NCBI RefSeq assembly: GCF_000282455.1
Contig: NZ_AKJG01000096.1
Coordinates: 26,322-90,321, forward strand
DNA: 64,000 nt
Origin: Pseudomonas sp. GM74
Lineage (GTDB): Bacteria > Pseudomonadota > Gammaproteobacteria > Pseudomonadales > Pseudomonadaceae
Direction of reading: 5' to 3'
Shown here: positions 9,525 through 17,873 of the stretch, piece by piece
How the letters are laid out: each line of letters begins with the position of its first letter
Position numbering within the stretch: the stretch's first letter is position 1
Program-made: the position numbers and the translations under genes
The notes under the pieces: generated by a model
Told to the model about the DNA's origin: nothing
Databases searched by the model: none
What the model saw: the letters and a program-made list of their open reading frames with translations, nothing else

Positions 9525-11492
9525 TCACGCGCCAGTTGAGGTCGGGTTTGATGCGGAAACATTGCGACTCAAGAGGTCGCGCAGTTGATTTTTCTCTTCG
9601 CTGGTCAATTCGCTTTGACGCGCTTTTCGCAGAAGTTGTTCCAGATTTCGCTCGCGTTGGCGGGCTGACAAGCTAGTAATGGTGTCGAAAAACTGTTGTT
9701 CAAGGTTATCTCCATCAATCAGCCATTCCTTTTCCGCCAGGGCCTTGAGCAAACGGCCTTGTTCTGTGCCGTGCCAACGCGCAATCAGTTGAATTGAGTT
9801 TAGCTTGGGATTCTTCTGCACAGCTTCGAGCAGCGCCACCAGCAATTGCGTGTTGGTGTGATCCTCGGCGGCGAAGTGGCCGGCATCCTCGACTTTTTCG
9901 GCCAGTTGCGGGTGGTGCAGCAACGTGCGCAAGGCGGCGAGGGTCGGTGGTTCTACGGCGGCGGGCACCCGTGGCGCGCGGGGTTGATCGCGATCACCGC
10001 CCCGTTTGCCATTCTTGTCCCACGGTTTCTTGTCCCATTTCTTGCCTCCTGCACCGGGTTTCTTCGGCGTCCATTCCTGTTGCGGCACATACATTTCCTG
10101 TGCCTGCGGCTGATGATAGTCGCTGTAATCGGGCATCGCGTCGTAATCGATGCCCGGGTCGTAGGCCGGTGGCGCTTCTTGCGGGGCGCTTTGTGCCAGC
10201 TGGCTCACCGCTTCGCCGCTCAGGCCGGTGATTTCGCTCAGGCGTTGACGCATCAGGGTGCGCAGGTTGGCGCCCGGGACTTTGTCGATCAGTGGCGCGG
10301 CGAGGGTGGCCATGTGGGCCTTGCCCTCAAGCGACCGCGGGTCGGCTTCTTCCGTCAGTTGCTGGAAGAAGTAATCGGCCAGTGGCTGCGCGTGCTGGTT
10401 GATCCGTGCGCGGAAGGCATCGGTGCCCTCGGAGCGGACCAGGGTGTCCGGGTCCTCGCCTTCGGGCAGGAACAGAAAGCGTGCGCGACGACCGTCCTGC
10501 AGGCTCGAAAGTGTCGCCTCCAGTGCTCGCCATGCCGCATTGCGGCCGGCCTGGTCGCCGTCGAAGCAGAACAGCACGCTGGGCACGACGCGAAACAGCC
10601 GTTTGAGGTGTTCTTCGCTGGTGGCGGTGCCCAGGGTCGCGACGGCATTGCGCAGGCCTTGCTGGGCCAGGGCAATGACGTCCATGTAACCCTCGACGAC
10701 GATGATCTCGTCGAGGTTGCGGTTGGTCTTGCGCGCTTCGTACAGGCCGTAGAGTTCCTGGCCTTTATGGAAAACCGGGGTTTCCGGGGAGTTCAGGTAT
10801 TTCGGCTTGTCGTCGCCCAATACCCGGCCGCCGAAGGCGATGACGCGACCGCGACTGTCGCGGATCGGAAACATCACGCGGTCGCGGAAGCGGTCGTAGC
10901 GTTTACCGCTTTCGGCGTTTTCGATCAGCAGGCCGGCATCGATCATGGCTTTTTGTTGCAGGGTATCGCTGCTCAAGTGCTTGAACAGGTTGTCCCAGCC
11001 AGGCGGGGCAAAGCCCAGGCCGAAGTCCCGGGCGATTTCGCCGGTCAGCCCGCGACCTTTGAGGTATTCCACGGCGGCCTTGCGCGATGGATGGCTTTTG
11101 AGGGCCTGGCGATAGAAGTCGGCAGCGGCGCTTAGTAGCGGATATAGCGGCGAATCGGTCGGTTGTCGCGGTTTATGCGGCCGGCCGCTTTCTTCCCGGG
11201 GGATTTCCATGCCGGCGGCTTTGGCCAGTTCTTCGACAGCCTGGACGAAATCCAGGTTGTCGTGGTCCATGATGAAGCCGAGGGCGTTGCCACCAGCGCC
11301 GCAGCCGAAGCAGTAATAGAACTGCTTGTCGGGGCTGACGCTGAACGACGGAGTCTTTTCCTTGTGGAACGGGCAGCAGGCGGTGTGGTTCTTGCCGGCC
11401 TTTTTCAATTGCAGGCGCGAGCTGACCACATCGACGATGTCGGTGCGGTTCAGAAGGTCGTCAATGAAGCTCTGGGGAATTAGCCCGGCCAT
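9525..11492 (-). CDS. dnaG: DNA primase DnaG
   Basis: This 655-residue primase makes RNA primers at the replication fork. The N-terminal CHC2 zinc finger is intact (Cys40, His43, Cys61, Cys64 in CCPFHKEKTPSF...YYCFGC). The catalytic core has the TOPRIM motifs VVEGYMDVIAL and CFDGDQAGR. A Pro/Gly/Lys-rich linker (about 440-510) leads to the C-terminal DnaB-binding helicase-interaction domain. It precedes rpoD. Upstream lies an unusually long spacer to rpsU with no gene. Confidence 0.98.
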   Translation of the reverse strand: MAGLIPQSFIDDLLNRTDIVDVVSSRLQLKKAGKNHTACCPFHKEKTPSFSVSPDKQFYYCFGCGAGGNALGFIMDHDNLDFVQAVEELAKAAGMEIPREESGRPHKPRQPTDSPLYPLLSAAADFYRQALKSHPSRKAAVEYLKGRGLTGEIARDFGLGFAPPGWDNLFKHLSSDTLQQKAMIDAGLLIENAESGKRYDRFRDRVMFPIRDSRGRVIAFGGRVLGDDKPKYLNSPETPVFHKGQELYGLYEARKTNRNLDEIIVVEGYMDVIALAQQGLRNAVATLGTATSEEHLKRLFRVVPSVLFCFDGDQAGRNAAWRALEATLSSLQDGRRARFLFLPEGEDPDTLVRSEGTDAFRARINQHAQPLADYFFQQLTEEADPRSLEGKAHMATLAAPLIDKVPGANLRTLMRQRLSEITGLSGEAVSQLAQSAPQEAPPAYDPGIDYDAMPDYSDYHQPQAQEMYVPQQEWTPKKPGAGGKKWDKKPWDKNGKRGGDRDQPRAPRVPAAVEPPTLAALRTLLHHPQLAEKVEDAGHFAAEDHTNTQLLVALLEAVQKNPKLNSIQLIARWHGTEQGRLLKALAEKEWLIDGDNLEQQFFDTITSLSARQRERNLEQLLRKARQSELTSEEKNQLRDLLSRNVSASNPTSTGA

Positions 11493-11973
11493 GGCGTTCT
11501 CGTCATCTGCGCTGAAAGGGTCCGGTAACGTACGGCGACCGAACGGCGGTCATTGTTTGAGGCGCGCAAAGTGTGCGGCTCGACCAGTGTCGTCTGCGTA
11601 ATCGTTCTCGGGAAGTGTATCTGCCGAAAATCCACTGACGTTAATGCCAATCAGCATTCGACTGTTTGAATGTGTTGCGCTGAATCCGCTGCGGCCAATC
11701 ACAGGCCCCGGATAGCTCATCATTTGGCACGCAAGCAGGTGCCTTGGGCTGATCGTCGTGAGAGGAATCAGTGGGTGTGCTCGTCAGTAGCCTTGAAAGG
11801 CTCGTCAGAAAAGACGTGCACCGCTGGCAAAAGAGCCAGGTCTGACGCGGTGAAGCAGATTTGTCTCGGTCGCGTCTGCGGCTTTGACAGTGAAGCATCA
11901 AGCGTTTTACGCAAATGCCATAAGCCCGGCTGAGGGCCGGGCTTGGCAGAAGCTTGCTACGATCGTCTGTGTA
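11493..11973 (-). other. 481-base spacer between rpsU and dnaG without a gene
   Basis: I see no credible coding region on either strand. In P. aeruginosa PAO1 a YqeY/GatB-like gene (PA0578) occupies this position; no trace of such a protein is readable here in any frame. The stretch contains a hairpin just after rpsU (11922-11944) and presumably the dnaG translation start region; no clear consensus promoter was found. Confidence 0.5.
11922..11944 (-). terminator. Hairpin after rpsU (weak terminator or attenuator)
   Basis: AAGCCCGGC/GCCGGGCTT forms a 9-bp stem with a 5-base loop, 29 bases past the rpsU stop. On the minus strand no T-run follows the stem, so it may only reduce read-through into dnaG, as is typical of this operon. 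Confidence 0.6.
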
Positions 11974-12189
11974 TTAGTACAGACGAACGGCGCGGCGCTG
12001 TTCGCGCTGAACTTTCTTGGCGTGACGCTTAACAGCGGCTGCTGCTTTGCGCTTACGCTCAGAAGTTGGCTTCTCGTAAAATTCGCGGCTACGAACTTCA
12101 GCCAGTACACCGGCTTTTTCGCAGGAGCGCTTGAAACGACGCAGAGCTACGTCGAAGGGTTCGTTCTCTTTTACTTTGACGGCTGGCAT
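11974..12189 (-). CDS. rpsU: 30S ribosomal protein S21
   Basis: This 71-residue, very basic protein is unmistakable: [20 protein letters not shown] at the start, a [20 protein letters not shown] middle and an Arg/Lys-rich tail. S21 sits at the anti-Shine-Dalgarno region of the small subunit and helps initiation. It is the first gene of the block that continues to dnaG and rpoD, divergent from tsaD. GAAGG lies upstream of the ATG at 12189. Confidence 0.98.
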
Positions 12190-12388
12190 CCAGAGCTACC
12201 TTCATTCATTACCGGGGTCAACATCCTCGCGGCAAAAGAGCACTTGAAGACGTCGGTTTTTAAGGGTTGCGGATGTTAACCCCTCATCGCTCGGAATGCA
12301 AAGCCTCTGATCGAAAACCGCTGGTCGGGGCATCACGCGACGACTATTATGCGCGCCTTCGAATTCAGCCTACACAAGGCGCAAACCC
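12190..12388. promoter_or_regulatory. Divergent promoter region of rpsU and tsaD
   Basis: 199 bases separate the two starts. A TATTAT at 12345-12350 is a plausible -10 for tsaD, but the base stretch 17 upstream is a poor -35. For rpsU, a TTGACC on the minus strand near 12218-12223 is too close to the start codon to serve as a -35. Assignment is tentative. Confidence 0.35.
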
Positions 12389-13414
12389 ATGCTAGTACTG
12401 GGATTAGAAACCTCCTGCGACGAAACCGGTGTCGCATTGTATGACAGTGAACGCGGCCTGCTGGCCGACGCACTGTTCAGTCAGATCGACCTGCACCGAG
12501 CCTATGGTGGCGTAGTGCCGGAGCTGGCTTCGCGCGATCACGTCAAACGCATGCTGCCCTTGATTCGTCAGGTGTTGGCCGAGGCCGACTGCGTGCCGAC
12601 CGAGATCGATGCGATCGCTTACACCGCGGGTCCTGGCCTGGTCGGTGCCTTGCTGGTAGGGGCTTCCTGTGCTCAGGCGCTGGCCTTTGCCTGGGGTATT
12701 CCGGCCCTCGGCGTGCATCACATGGAAGGCCATTTGCTGGCGCCAATGCTGGAGTCGCAACCGCCGGAATTTCCGTTCGTCGCTTTGTTGGTGTCGGGTG
12801 GTCATACGCAACTGGTTCAGGTCGACGGAATCGGTCAGTACACGCTCCTGGGCGAGACCCTGGATGACGCTGCCGGCGAAGCCTTCGACAAGACGGCCAA
12901 GATGATGGGCCTCAATTATCCGGGTGGGCCTGAGATTGCTCGCCTTGCAGAACAGGGCGTTGCAGGACGTTTCGTCTTCCCGCGTCCGATGTGCGACCGC
13001 CCGGGCCTGGATTTCAGCTTCAGTGGCCTGAAAACCTTTGCGTTGAACACCTGGCAACAGTGCGTCAGCACCGGGGACGACGGCGAGCAAGCCCGTTGCG
13101 ACATCTCGCTGGCGTTCCAGCAGGCCGTGGTGGAGACTTTGACCATCAAGTGCAAGCGTGCCCTGAAGGCCGCGGGCATGAAGCGCCTGGTGATCGCTGG
13201 AGGCGTCAGTGCCAACAAGGCGTTGCGCACTTCCCTGGAAAAAATGCTCGGTGACATGAAGGGCGATGTATTTTATGCCCGTGCGCAGTTCTGCACCGAT
13301 AACGGCGCGATGATCGCCTTTGCCGGCTGCCAGCGTTTGCAGGCCGGACAGCAGGAAAGCCTGGCGATCAGCGTGCAGGCACGTTGGCCGATGGAGCAGT
13401 TGACCGCATTGTGA
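12389..13414 (+). CDS. tsaD: tRNA N6-adenosine threonylcarbamoyltransferase TsaD
   Basis: This 341-residue Kae1/TsaD family enzyme, with TsaB and TsaE, moves the threonylcarbamoyl group onto A37 of ANN-decoding tRNAs (t6A). It has the N-terminal LGLETSCDETGVALYD motif, the metal-binding HHMEGH (His111, His115), VSGGHTQL, and LDDAAGEAFDKTAKMMGL with YPGGP. The C-terminal IAGGVSANKALR and DNGAMIAFAG motifs are also present. Older names are gcp and ygjD. It is divergent from rpsU, the conserved gammaproteobacterial arrangement. Confidence 0.98.
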   Translation: MLVLGLETSCDETGVALYDSERGLLADALFSQIDLHRAYGGVVPELASRDHVKRMLPLIRQVLAEADCVPTEIDAIAYTAGPGLVGALLVGASCAQALAFAWGIPALGVHHMEGHLLAPMLESQPPEFPFVALLVSGGHTQLVQVDGIGQYTLLGETLDDAAGEAFDKTAKMMGLNYPGGPEIARLAEQGVAGRFVFPRPMCDRPGLDFSFSGLKTFALNTWQQCVSTGDDGEQARCDISLAFQQAVVETLTIKCKRALKAAGMKRLVIAGGVSANKALRTSLEKMLGDMKGDVFYARAQFCTDNGAMIAFAGCQRLQAGQQESLAISVQARWPMEQLTAL

Positions 13415-13437
13415 TGAGCGATGCTCATGTCCGGCCT

Positions 13438-14007
13438 TTAAAAATGCCGTTCGCGCCCGGCAAACAGGTCGCGTAGATTGCCACGATGACGCCAGACGAT
13501 CAGCCCTGTGAGCGCGCTCATGGGCAGCAGGGCGGCCGGTTCTTGCCAGGCCAGCAACGGCAAGGTCAACGGTGTGGCGATGAGGGCAGCCAGGGAGCTG
13601 GTGCGGGTCAGGTAGAACGTCAAGAGCCAAGCGCAGACCGCCAGAAGGGCTGCAGGCGGGTATAGCCCCAGCAACATGCCGGCAGCGGTGGCGACACCCT
13701 TGCCGCCGCGAAAGCGAAAGTACAATGGAAACAGATGGCCGATGACGGCATAGACGCCGATCCAGGCCTGTTCCTGCTGCGAAAGGCCCGCAAGACGCGC
13801 AATCAGTACCGGCAGCAGGCCTTTGCAAAGGTCGCCGAGCAGGGTCAGGATGGCGAGTTTCTTGCCGGCCAGGCGCAACATGTTGGTGGCACCGGCATTG
13901 CCCGAGCCACTCATTCGCGGATCGGGGTTACCGGTCAGGCGGCTGAGCAAAATGGCAAAGGACAGAGAGCCGAGCAGGTAGGCGAGGATCGCCAATAACC
14001 AAAACAT
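13438..14007 (-). CDS. plsY: Glycerol-3-phosphate acyltransferase PlsY
   Basis: This 189-residue inner-membrane protein has about five hydrophobic helices. It transfers acyl groups from acyl-phosphate to glycerol-3-phosphate, the first step of phospholipid synthesis. The family motifs are present: SGSGNAGATNMLR near residues 33-45, KG in GDLCKGLLPV, HLFPLYFRFRGGKGVAT and a C-terminal WRHRGN. It is convergent with tsaD and divergent from folB. Confidence 0.97.
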   Translation of the reverse strand: MFWLLAILAYLLGSLSFAILLSRLTGNPDPRMSGSGNAGATNMLRLAGKKLAILTLLGDLCKGLLPVLIARLAGLSQQEQAWIGVYAVIGHLFPLYFRFRGGKGVATAAGMLLGLYPPAALLAVCAWLLTFYLTRTSSLAALIATPLTLPLLAWQEPAALLPMSALTGLIVWRHRGNLRDLFAGRERHF

Positions 14008-14081
14008 GCTAACTATTCCGGGCGAGGAAGCCCTGATTCTAACGGCGCATTGCGCCCTTGTCGTGTAGCGGAGAGAAGTGC

Positions 14082-14438
14082 TTGGACAGAGTGTTTATCG
14101 AGGGCCTGGAAGTCGACACGGTGATAGGTGCCTACGACTGGGAACGGGGCATCCGACAGTGCTTGCGTCTTGATCTGAGCTTTGCCTGGGATAATCGCCC
14201 GGCCGCAGCCGGTGATGACCTGACCCTGGCGCTCGACTACGCCAGTGTTTCCTCGCGCATCCAGGCGTTTGCCGAGCAGGCGCAATTCCAGCTGGTGGAA
14301 ACCTTTGCCGAGCGCCTGGTTGAAGTGCTGATGAGCGAATTCAAGATCACCTGGATGCGCCTGAAGCTGACCAAGCCCGGCGCCGTCCCGGCTGCCACCG
14401 GCGGTGTGGGCGTGGAGATCGAGCGCGGATGTCGCTGA
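14082..14438 (+). CDS. folB: Dihydroneopterin aldolase FolB
   Basis: This 118-residue folate-pathway enzyme converts dihydroneopterin to 6-hydroxymethyl-dihydropterin. Motifs: DRVFIEGLEVDTVIGAYDWER at the start, LDYASVSSRI, LVETFAERLVEVL (with the catalytic-region Glu) and LTKPGAVPAATGGVGVEIER. The TTG at 14082 is chosen because it gives the usual family N-terminus and has GGAG at 14070-14073; the upstream ATG at 14058 would add residues not typical of FolB. It overlaps folK by 10 bases. Confidence 0.95.
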   Translation: MDRVFIEGLEVDTVIGAYDWERGIRQCLRLDLSFAWDNRPAAAGDDLTLALDYASVSSRIQAFAEQAQFQLVETFAERLVEVLMSEFKITWMRLKLTKPGAVPAATGGVGVEIERGCR

Positions 14439-14947
14439 CTCAGGTGTACCTCGGGCTCGGTAGCAATATCGAGCGTGAAACCCATTTGCGGGCGGGGCTC
14501 GATGCTTTGGCGGCGTTCCTGGTCGATATCCGCTGTTCGGCGGTGTTCGAAAGCCAGCCGGTGGGCATCAAGAGCGGGCCGTTCTTCAATTTCGTGGTGT
14601 CGGCGTATACCGATCTGCCGCTGATTGAGCTTGATCGTCGTCTGAAGTTCATCGAGGCGGATAACGGTCGTTACGCACCGGATCGCCGAGGTTTGCCACT
14701 GGATATCGACGTGTTGTTGTTCGGTGACCTGGTGGGCAATTTCGATGGCCTGATCTTGCCACGGGCAGAAATTCTGAAAAATGCGTTTGTTCTGTGGCCG
14801 TTGTCGTTGATAGCGCCTGATCGCGTGCACCCGGGCGTAGGTAAAAGTTTCGCCACATTGTGGGCCGAATCGCAGATCGATCAGGTGCTGGCGCCGGTGG
14901 CGTTTGAGTGGCGTGGCGAGCAATTGACGCCTTCAGATTTGCTGTGA
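14429..14947 (+). CDS. folK: 6-hydroxymethyl-dihydropterin pyrophosphokinase FolK
   Basis: This 172-residue enzyme transfers pyrophosphate from ATP to the product of FolB, the next folate step. It shows VYLGLGSNIERE at the N-terminus, the FFNFVVSAYTDLP strand, and the HPPK signature variant DRRGLPLDIDVLLFGD with the Mg-binding DID. It overlaps folB by 10 bases, so the two are translationally coupled. A perfect palindrome follows and separates it from the convergent cca. Confidence 0.96.
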   Translation: MSLTQVYLGLGSNIERETHLRAGLDALAAFLVDIRCSAVFESQPVGIKSGPFFNFVVSAYTDLPLIELDRRLKFIEADNGRYAPDRRGLPLDIDVLLFGDLVGNFDGLILPRAEILKNAFVLWPLSLIAPDRVHPGVGKSFATLWAESQIDQVLAPVAFEWRGEQLTPSDLL

Positions 14948-14959
14948 TCTGACCGACGC

Positions 14960-15013
14960 CTTCGCGAGCAAGCCCGCTCCCACGGAACCGTGGGAGCGGG
15001 CTTGCTCGCGAAG
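14960..15013. repeat. Perfect head-to-head REP palindrome (26-bp arms)
   Basis: Two Pseudomonas REP units in opposite orientation form 26-bp perfect arms around AA, between the convergent stops of folK (14947) and cca (15018). The very stable hairpin probably also blocks read-through in both directions. This is the tightest REP doublet in the window; the others have 20-50 base spacers. Confidence 0.9.
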
Positions 15014-15017
15014 CTTT

Positions 15018-16247
15018 TCAGGTAGACGCCGCTTCCTTGTAAGCCTTCAGCGCCTTTAGCCGCTCGCGCTTGATCGCCTCCCCCAGCTCCGGTCCCTTGA
15101 ACCCCTTTTCCAGCAACGGCTGAACCGCCACGCTGCGAGCCGCGGTTGCCGCACCGCGCAAATAATCCGCCTGTGGATAACTTCTTTCCTCCAGCCCTTT
15201 GCGTCCGCGCGCATCCATCTCGCATGCGGCAATGAACTCCTCGAACCGCTGTGGCCGACGGTAAATGTCGAAGCTTTGCAGCAATTCCAGCAATGTCGAT
15301 GGCTTTAGCTCAAGGGCACGATGCCCGTGGGTGTGATACTCGCCCACCAGCAGCGCCAGTTCCTGGCAGTCCCTCGGTACCTTGAAGCGTTCGTTGACCG
15401 CTTTGATCAGCTTCAGTCCCTTGAACTCGTGGGCAATGTGTCGCGGCCATTCTTCCTCTGGCGTCAGGCCCTTGCCCAGGTCGTGCAACAGGCACGCCCA
15501 GCGCACGGTCAGCGGCTGTTTGTGCAACGCCGCTTGCTGCAGCACGCTCAGGGTATGTGTGCCTGTATCGATTTCCGGGTGGTGGGCGGGTGGTTGCGGT
15601 ACGCCAAACAGCGCGTCGACCTCGGGCATCAGCACCTTGAGTGCGCCGCATGCGCGTAGAACCTCGACAAACACCTGTGGCTGATCTTCCATCAGGGCGC
15701 GGGAAATTTCCTTCCAGCTGCGCTCGGGAGTCAGCGCCTCAAGCTCACCTGACTCGCTGAGTTGGCGCATCAGTTCCAGGGTTTCCGGGGCGACGGTAAA
15801 ACCCAGCGCGGCATATCGCGCGGCAAAGCGGGCAACGCGCAGGACCCTGAGTGGATCCTCGGCAAACGCCGGGGAAACATGGCGCAACAGGCGCGCTTCT
15901 AGATCGCGCTGGCCGTGATACGGGTCGGTCAGGTTCTGTTGATCGTCTTCGGCCATGGCATTGATGGTCAGGTCGCGACGGATCAGGTCTTCTTCGAGGG
16001 TGACTTCAGGGCTGGCGTGAAAAGTGAATCCGCCGTAACCGCGTCCGCTTTTGCGCTCGGTGCGGGCGAGGGCGTATTCCTCGCCGCTTTTTGGATGAAG
16101 GAACACCGGGAAATCCGCGCCCACCGGGCGAAAGCCCTTGGCGAGCATTTCTTCGGTGGTGGCGCCGACCACGACCCAGTCGATATCGGTAACCGGTTTG
16201 CCCAGCAGGCGATCACGTACCGCGCCGCCGACTTTATAAATACGCAT
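15018..16247 (-). CDS. cca: Multifunctional CCA-adding tRNA nucleotidyltransferase with HD domain
   Basis: This 409-residue class II enzyme adds or repairs the 3' CCA of tRNAs. The nucleotidyltransferase domain has KVGGAVRDRLLG and the metal-binding Asp21/Asp23 in TDIDWVVVG, followed by RRDLTINAMA and the DPLRVLRVARFAARY segment. The C-terminal half has an HD phosphohydrolase domain (GTHTLSVLQQA...WACLLHDLGKG), as in the E. coli enzyme that also has phosphatase activity. Convergent with folK. Confidence 0.97.
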   Translation of the reverse strand: MRIYKVGGAVRDRLLGKPVTDIDWVVVGATTEEMLAKGFRPVGADFPVFLHPKSGEEYALARTERKSGRGYGGFTFHASPEVTLEEDLIRRDLTINAMAEDDQQNLTDPYHGQRDLEARLLRHVSPAFAEDPLRVLRVARFAARYAALGFTVAPETLELMRQLSESGELEALTPERSWKEISRALMEDQPQVFVEVLRACGALKVLMPEVDALFGVPQPPAHHPEIDTGTHTLSVLQQAALHKQPLTVRWACLLHDLGKGLTPEEEWPRHIAHEFKGLKLIKAVNERFKVPRDCQELALLVGEYHTHGHRALELKPSTLLELLQSFDIYRRPQRFEEFIAACEMDARGRKGLEERSYPQADYLRGAATAARSVAVQPLLEKGFKGPELGEAIKRERLKALKAYKEAAST

Positions 16248-16310
16248 AAAAAACCTCCGTTAGCTCGACAGGATAACCGTTGCATCGAGCTTTCGGAGGC
16301 ACAAACCGGA

Positions 16311-17873
16311 TCAAAGATGGATGACGGCCAGGTCCAGGCGGCCGTAATCACCTTCGCCGTGCTCGCTTTTTGGCGGCACATGGTGGGTTTTCATGACTTG
16401 ATCGCCTTGCAGGGTTTCCAGGTGAATGTCGAAGCCCCAGAGGCGGTGCAGGTGTTTGAGCACTTCTTCAGTCGAGTCCCCCAGCGGTTTGCGGTCGTGC
16501 TGCTGGTGGCGCAGGGTCAGGGAGCGGTCGCCGCGGCGGTCGATGCTGTAGATCTGCACGTTGGGCTCGCGATTGCCCAGGTTGTACTGTGCCGCGAGGG
16601 TTTCACGGATGATGCGGTAACCTCCTTCGTCGTGAATGGCGGGTACCAGCAGGTCGTCCTTCTGGTCGTCGTCGAGAATGCTGAACAGCTTCAGGTCGCG
16701 GATCACCTTGGGCGACAGGTACTGCAGGATGAAGCTCTCATCCTTGAAGCTGCTCATGGCGAACTTGATGGCTGCCAGCCAGTCGGTACCGGCAATGTCC
16801 GGGAACCAGCGGCGATCTTCTTCCGTAGGCTCTTCGCACATGCGACGGATGTCGCGGTACATGGCAAACCCCAGGGCGTAGGGGTTGATGCCACTGTAGT
16901 AAGGGCTATCGAAACCAGGCTGGAACACCACGCTGGTGTGGGACGTCAGGAACTCCATCATGAAGCCGTCGGTGACCAGGCCCTCGTCGTACAGGTCGTT
17001 CATCAGGGTGTAGTGCCAGAACGTGGCCCAACCCTCGTTCATCACCTGGGTCTGACGCTGTGGATAAAAGTACTGGGCGATCTTGCGCACGATACGCACG
17101 ATTTCCCGCTGCCATGGTTCCAGCAGCGGCGCGTGTTTTTCGATGAAGTACAGGATGTTTTCCTGGGGTTCGGCGGGGAAGCGTGCGTTGTCCTTGTCGC
17201 TGTACTTGTCCGCGCCCTTGGGAATGGTGCGCCACAGATCGTTGATCTGTTTCTGTAAATGCTCTTCCCGATCCTTTTGCCGGCGACGTTCTTCTTCCGC
17301 AGAGATCGGATAAGGGCGTTTGTAGCGGTCGACCCCATAGTTCATCAGCGCATGGCAGGAGTCGAGCAGGTCCTCGACCGCGTCGATACCGTGGCGTTCT
17401 TCACACTGCATGATGTACTGCTTGGCAAACACCAGATAATCGATGATCGAACTGGCATCAGTCCAGGTGCGGAACAGGTAGTTGCCTTTGAAAAAGCTGT
17501 TGTGCCCGTAGCATGCATGGGCCACCACTAGCGCCTGCATGCAGATGGTGTTTTCTTCCATCAGGTAGGCGATGCATGGGTCGGAGTTGATCACTATCTC
17601 GTAGGCCAGCCCCATCTGGCCACGGGTGTAGGACTTTTCGGTGCTGAGGAAGTGCTTGCCGTAGGACCAGTGGTGATAACCCAGCGGCATACCGACCGAG
17701 GCGTAGGCGTCCATCATCTGTTCGGCGGTGATCACTTCGATCTGGTTGGGATACGTATCGAGTGCGTAACCGGCCGCAATACGACTGATTTCGCGGTCGT
17801 AGGCCTGGATCAGCTCGAACGTCCATTCGGAGCCGGTGGAAATGGGCTGGCGTTTCTGCTCTTTGGCGGTCAT
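16311..17873 (-). CDS. SpoVR family protein (YcgB-like)
   Basis: This 520-residue cytoplasmic protein belongs to the SpoVR/YcgB family. Recognisable features are the N-terminal EWTFELIQAYDREISRIA, LPLGYHHWSYGK-like VGMPLGYHHWSYGKHF, AHACYGHNSFFKGNYLF, VMNEGWATFWHYTLM and the C-terminal LDLAVIHL. The biochemical role is not known; in enterobacteria it is induced in stationary phase. The start ATG overlaps the yeaH stop (ATGA), so it is the last gene of the prkA-yeaH-spoVR module. Confidence 0.93.
   Translation of the reverse strand: MTAKEQKRQPISTGSEWTFELIQAYDREISRIAAGYALDTYPNQIEVITAEQMMDAYASVGMPLGYHHWSYGKHFLSTEKSYTRGQMGLAYEIVINSDPCIAYLMEENTICMQALVVAHACYGHNSFFKGNYLFRTWTDASSIIDYLVFAKQYIMQCEERHGIDAVEDLLDSCHALMNYGVDRYKRPYPISAEEERRRQKDREEHLQKQINDLWRTIPKGADKYSDKDNARFPAEPQENILYFIEKHAPLLEPWQREIVRIVRKIAQYFYPQRQTQVMNEGWATFWHYTLMNDLYDEGLVTDGFMMEFLTSHTSVVFQPGFDSPYYSGINPYALGFAMYRDIRRMCEEPTEEDRRWFPDIAGTDWLAAIKFAMSSFKDESFILQYLSPKVIRDLKLFSILDDDQKDDLLVPAIHDEGGYRIIRETLAAQYNLGNREPNVQIYSIDRRGDRSLTLRHQQHDRKPLGDSTEEVLKHLHRLWGFDIHLETLQGDQVMKTHHVPPKSEHGEGDYGRLDLAVIHL

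Noticed and set aside
11641..11933. Short overlapping frames on both strands between rpsU and dnaG
   Set aside because: Neither resembles YqeY or another family, and neither has a proper start region.
14058..14081. Upstream ATG of folB at 14058
   Set aside because: It adds eight residues not seen in FolB proteins, while the TTG at 14082 has a better-placed GGAG.
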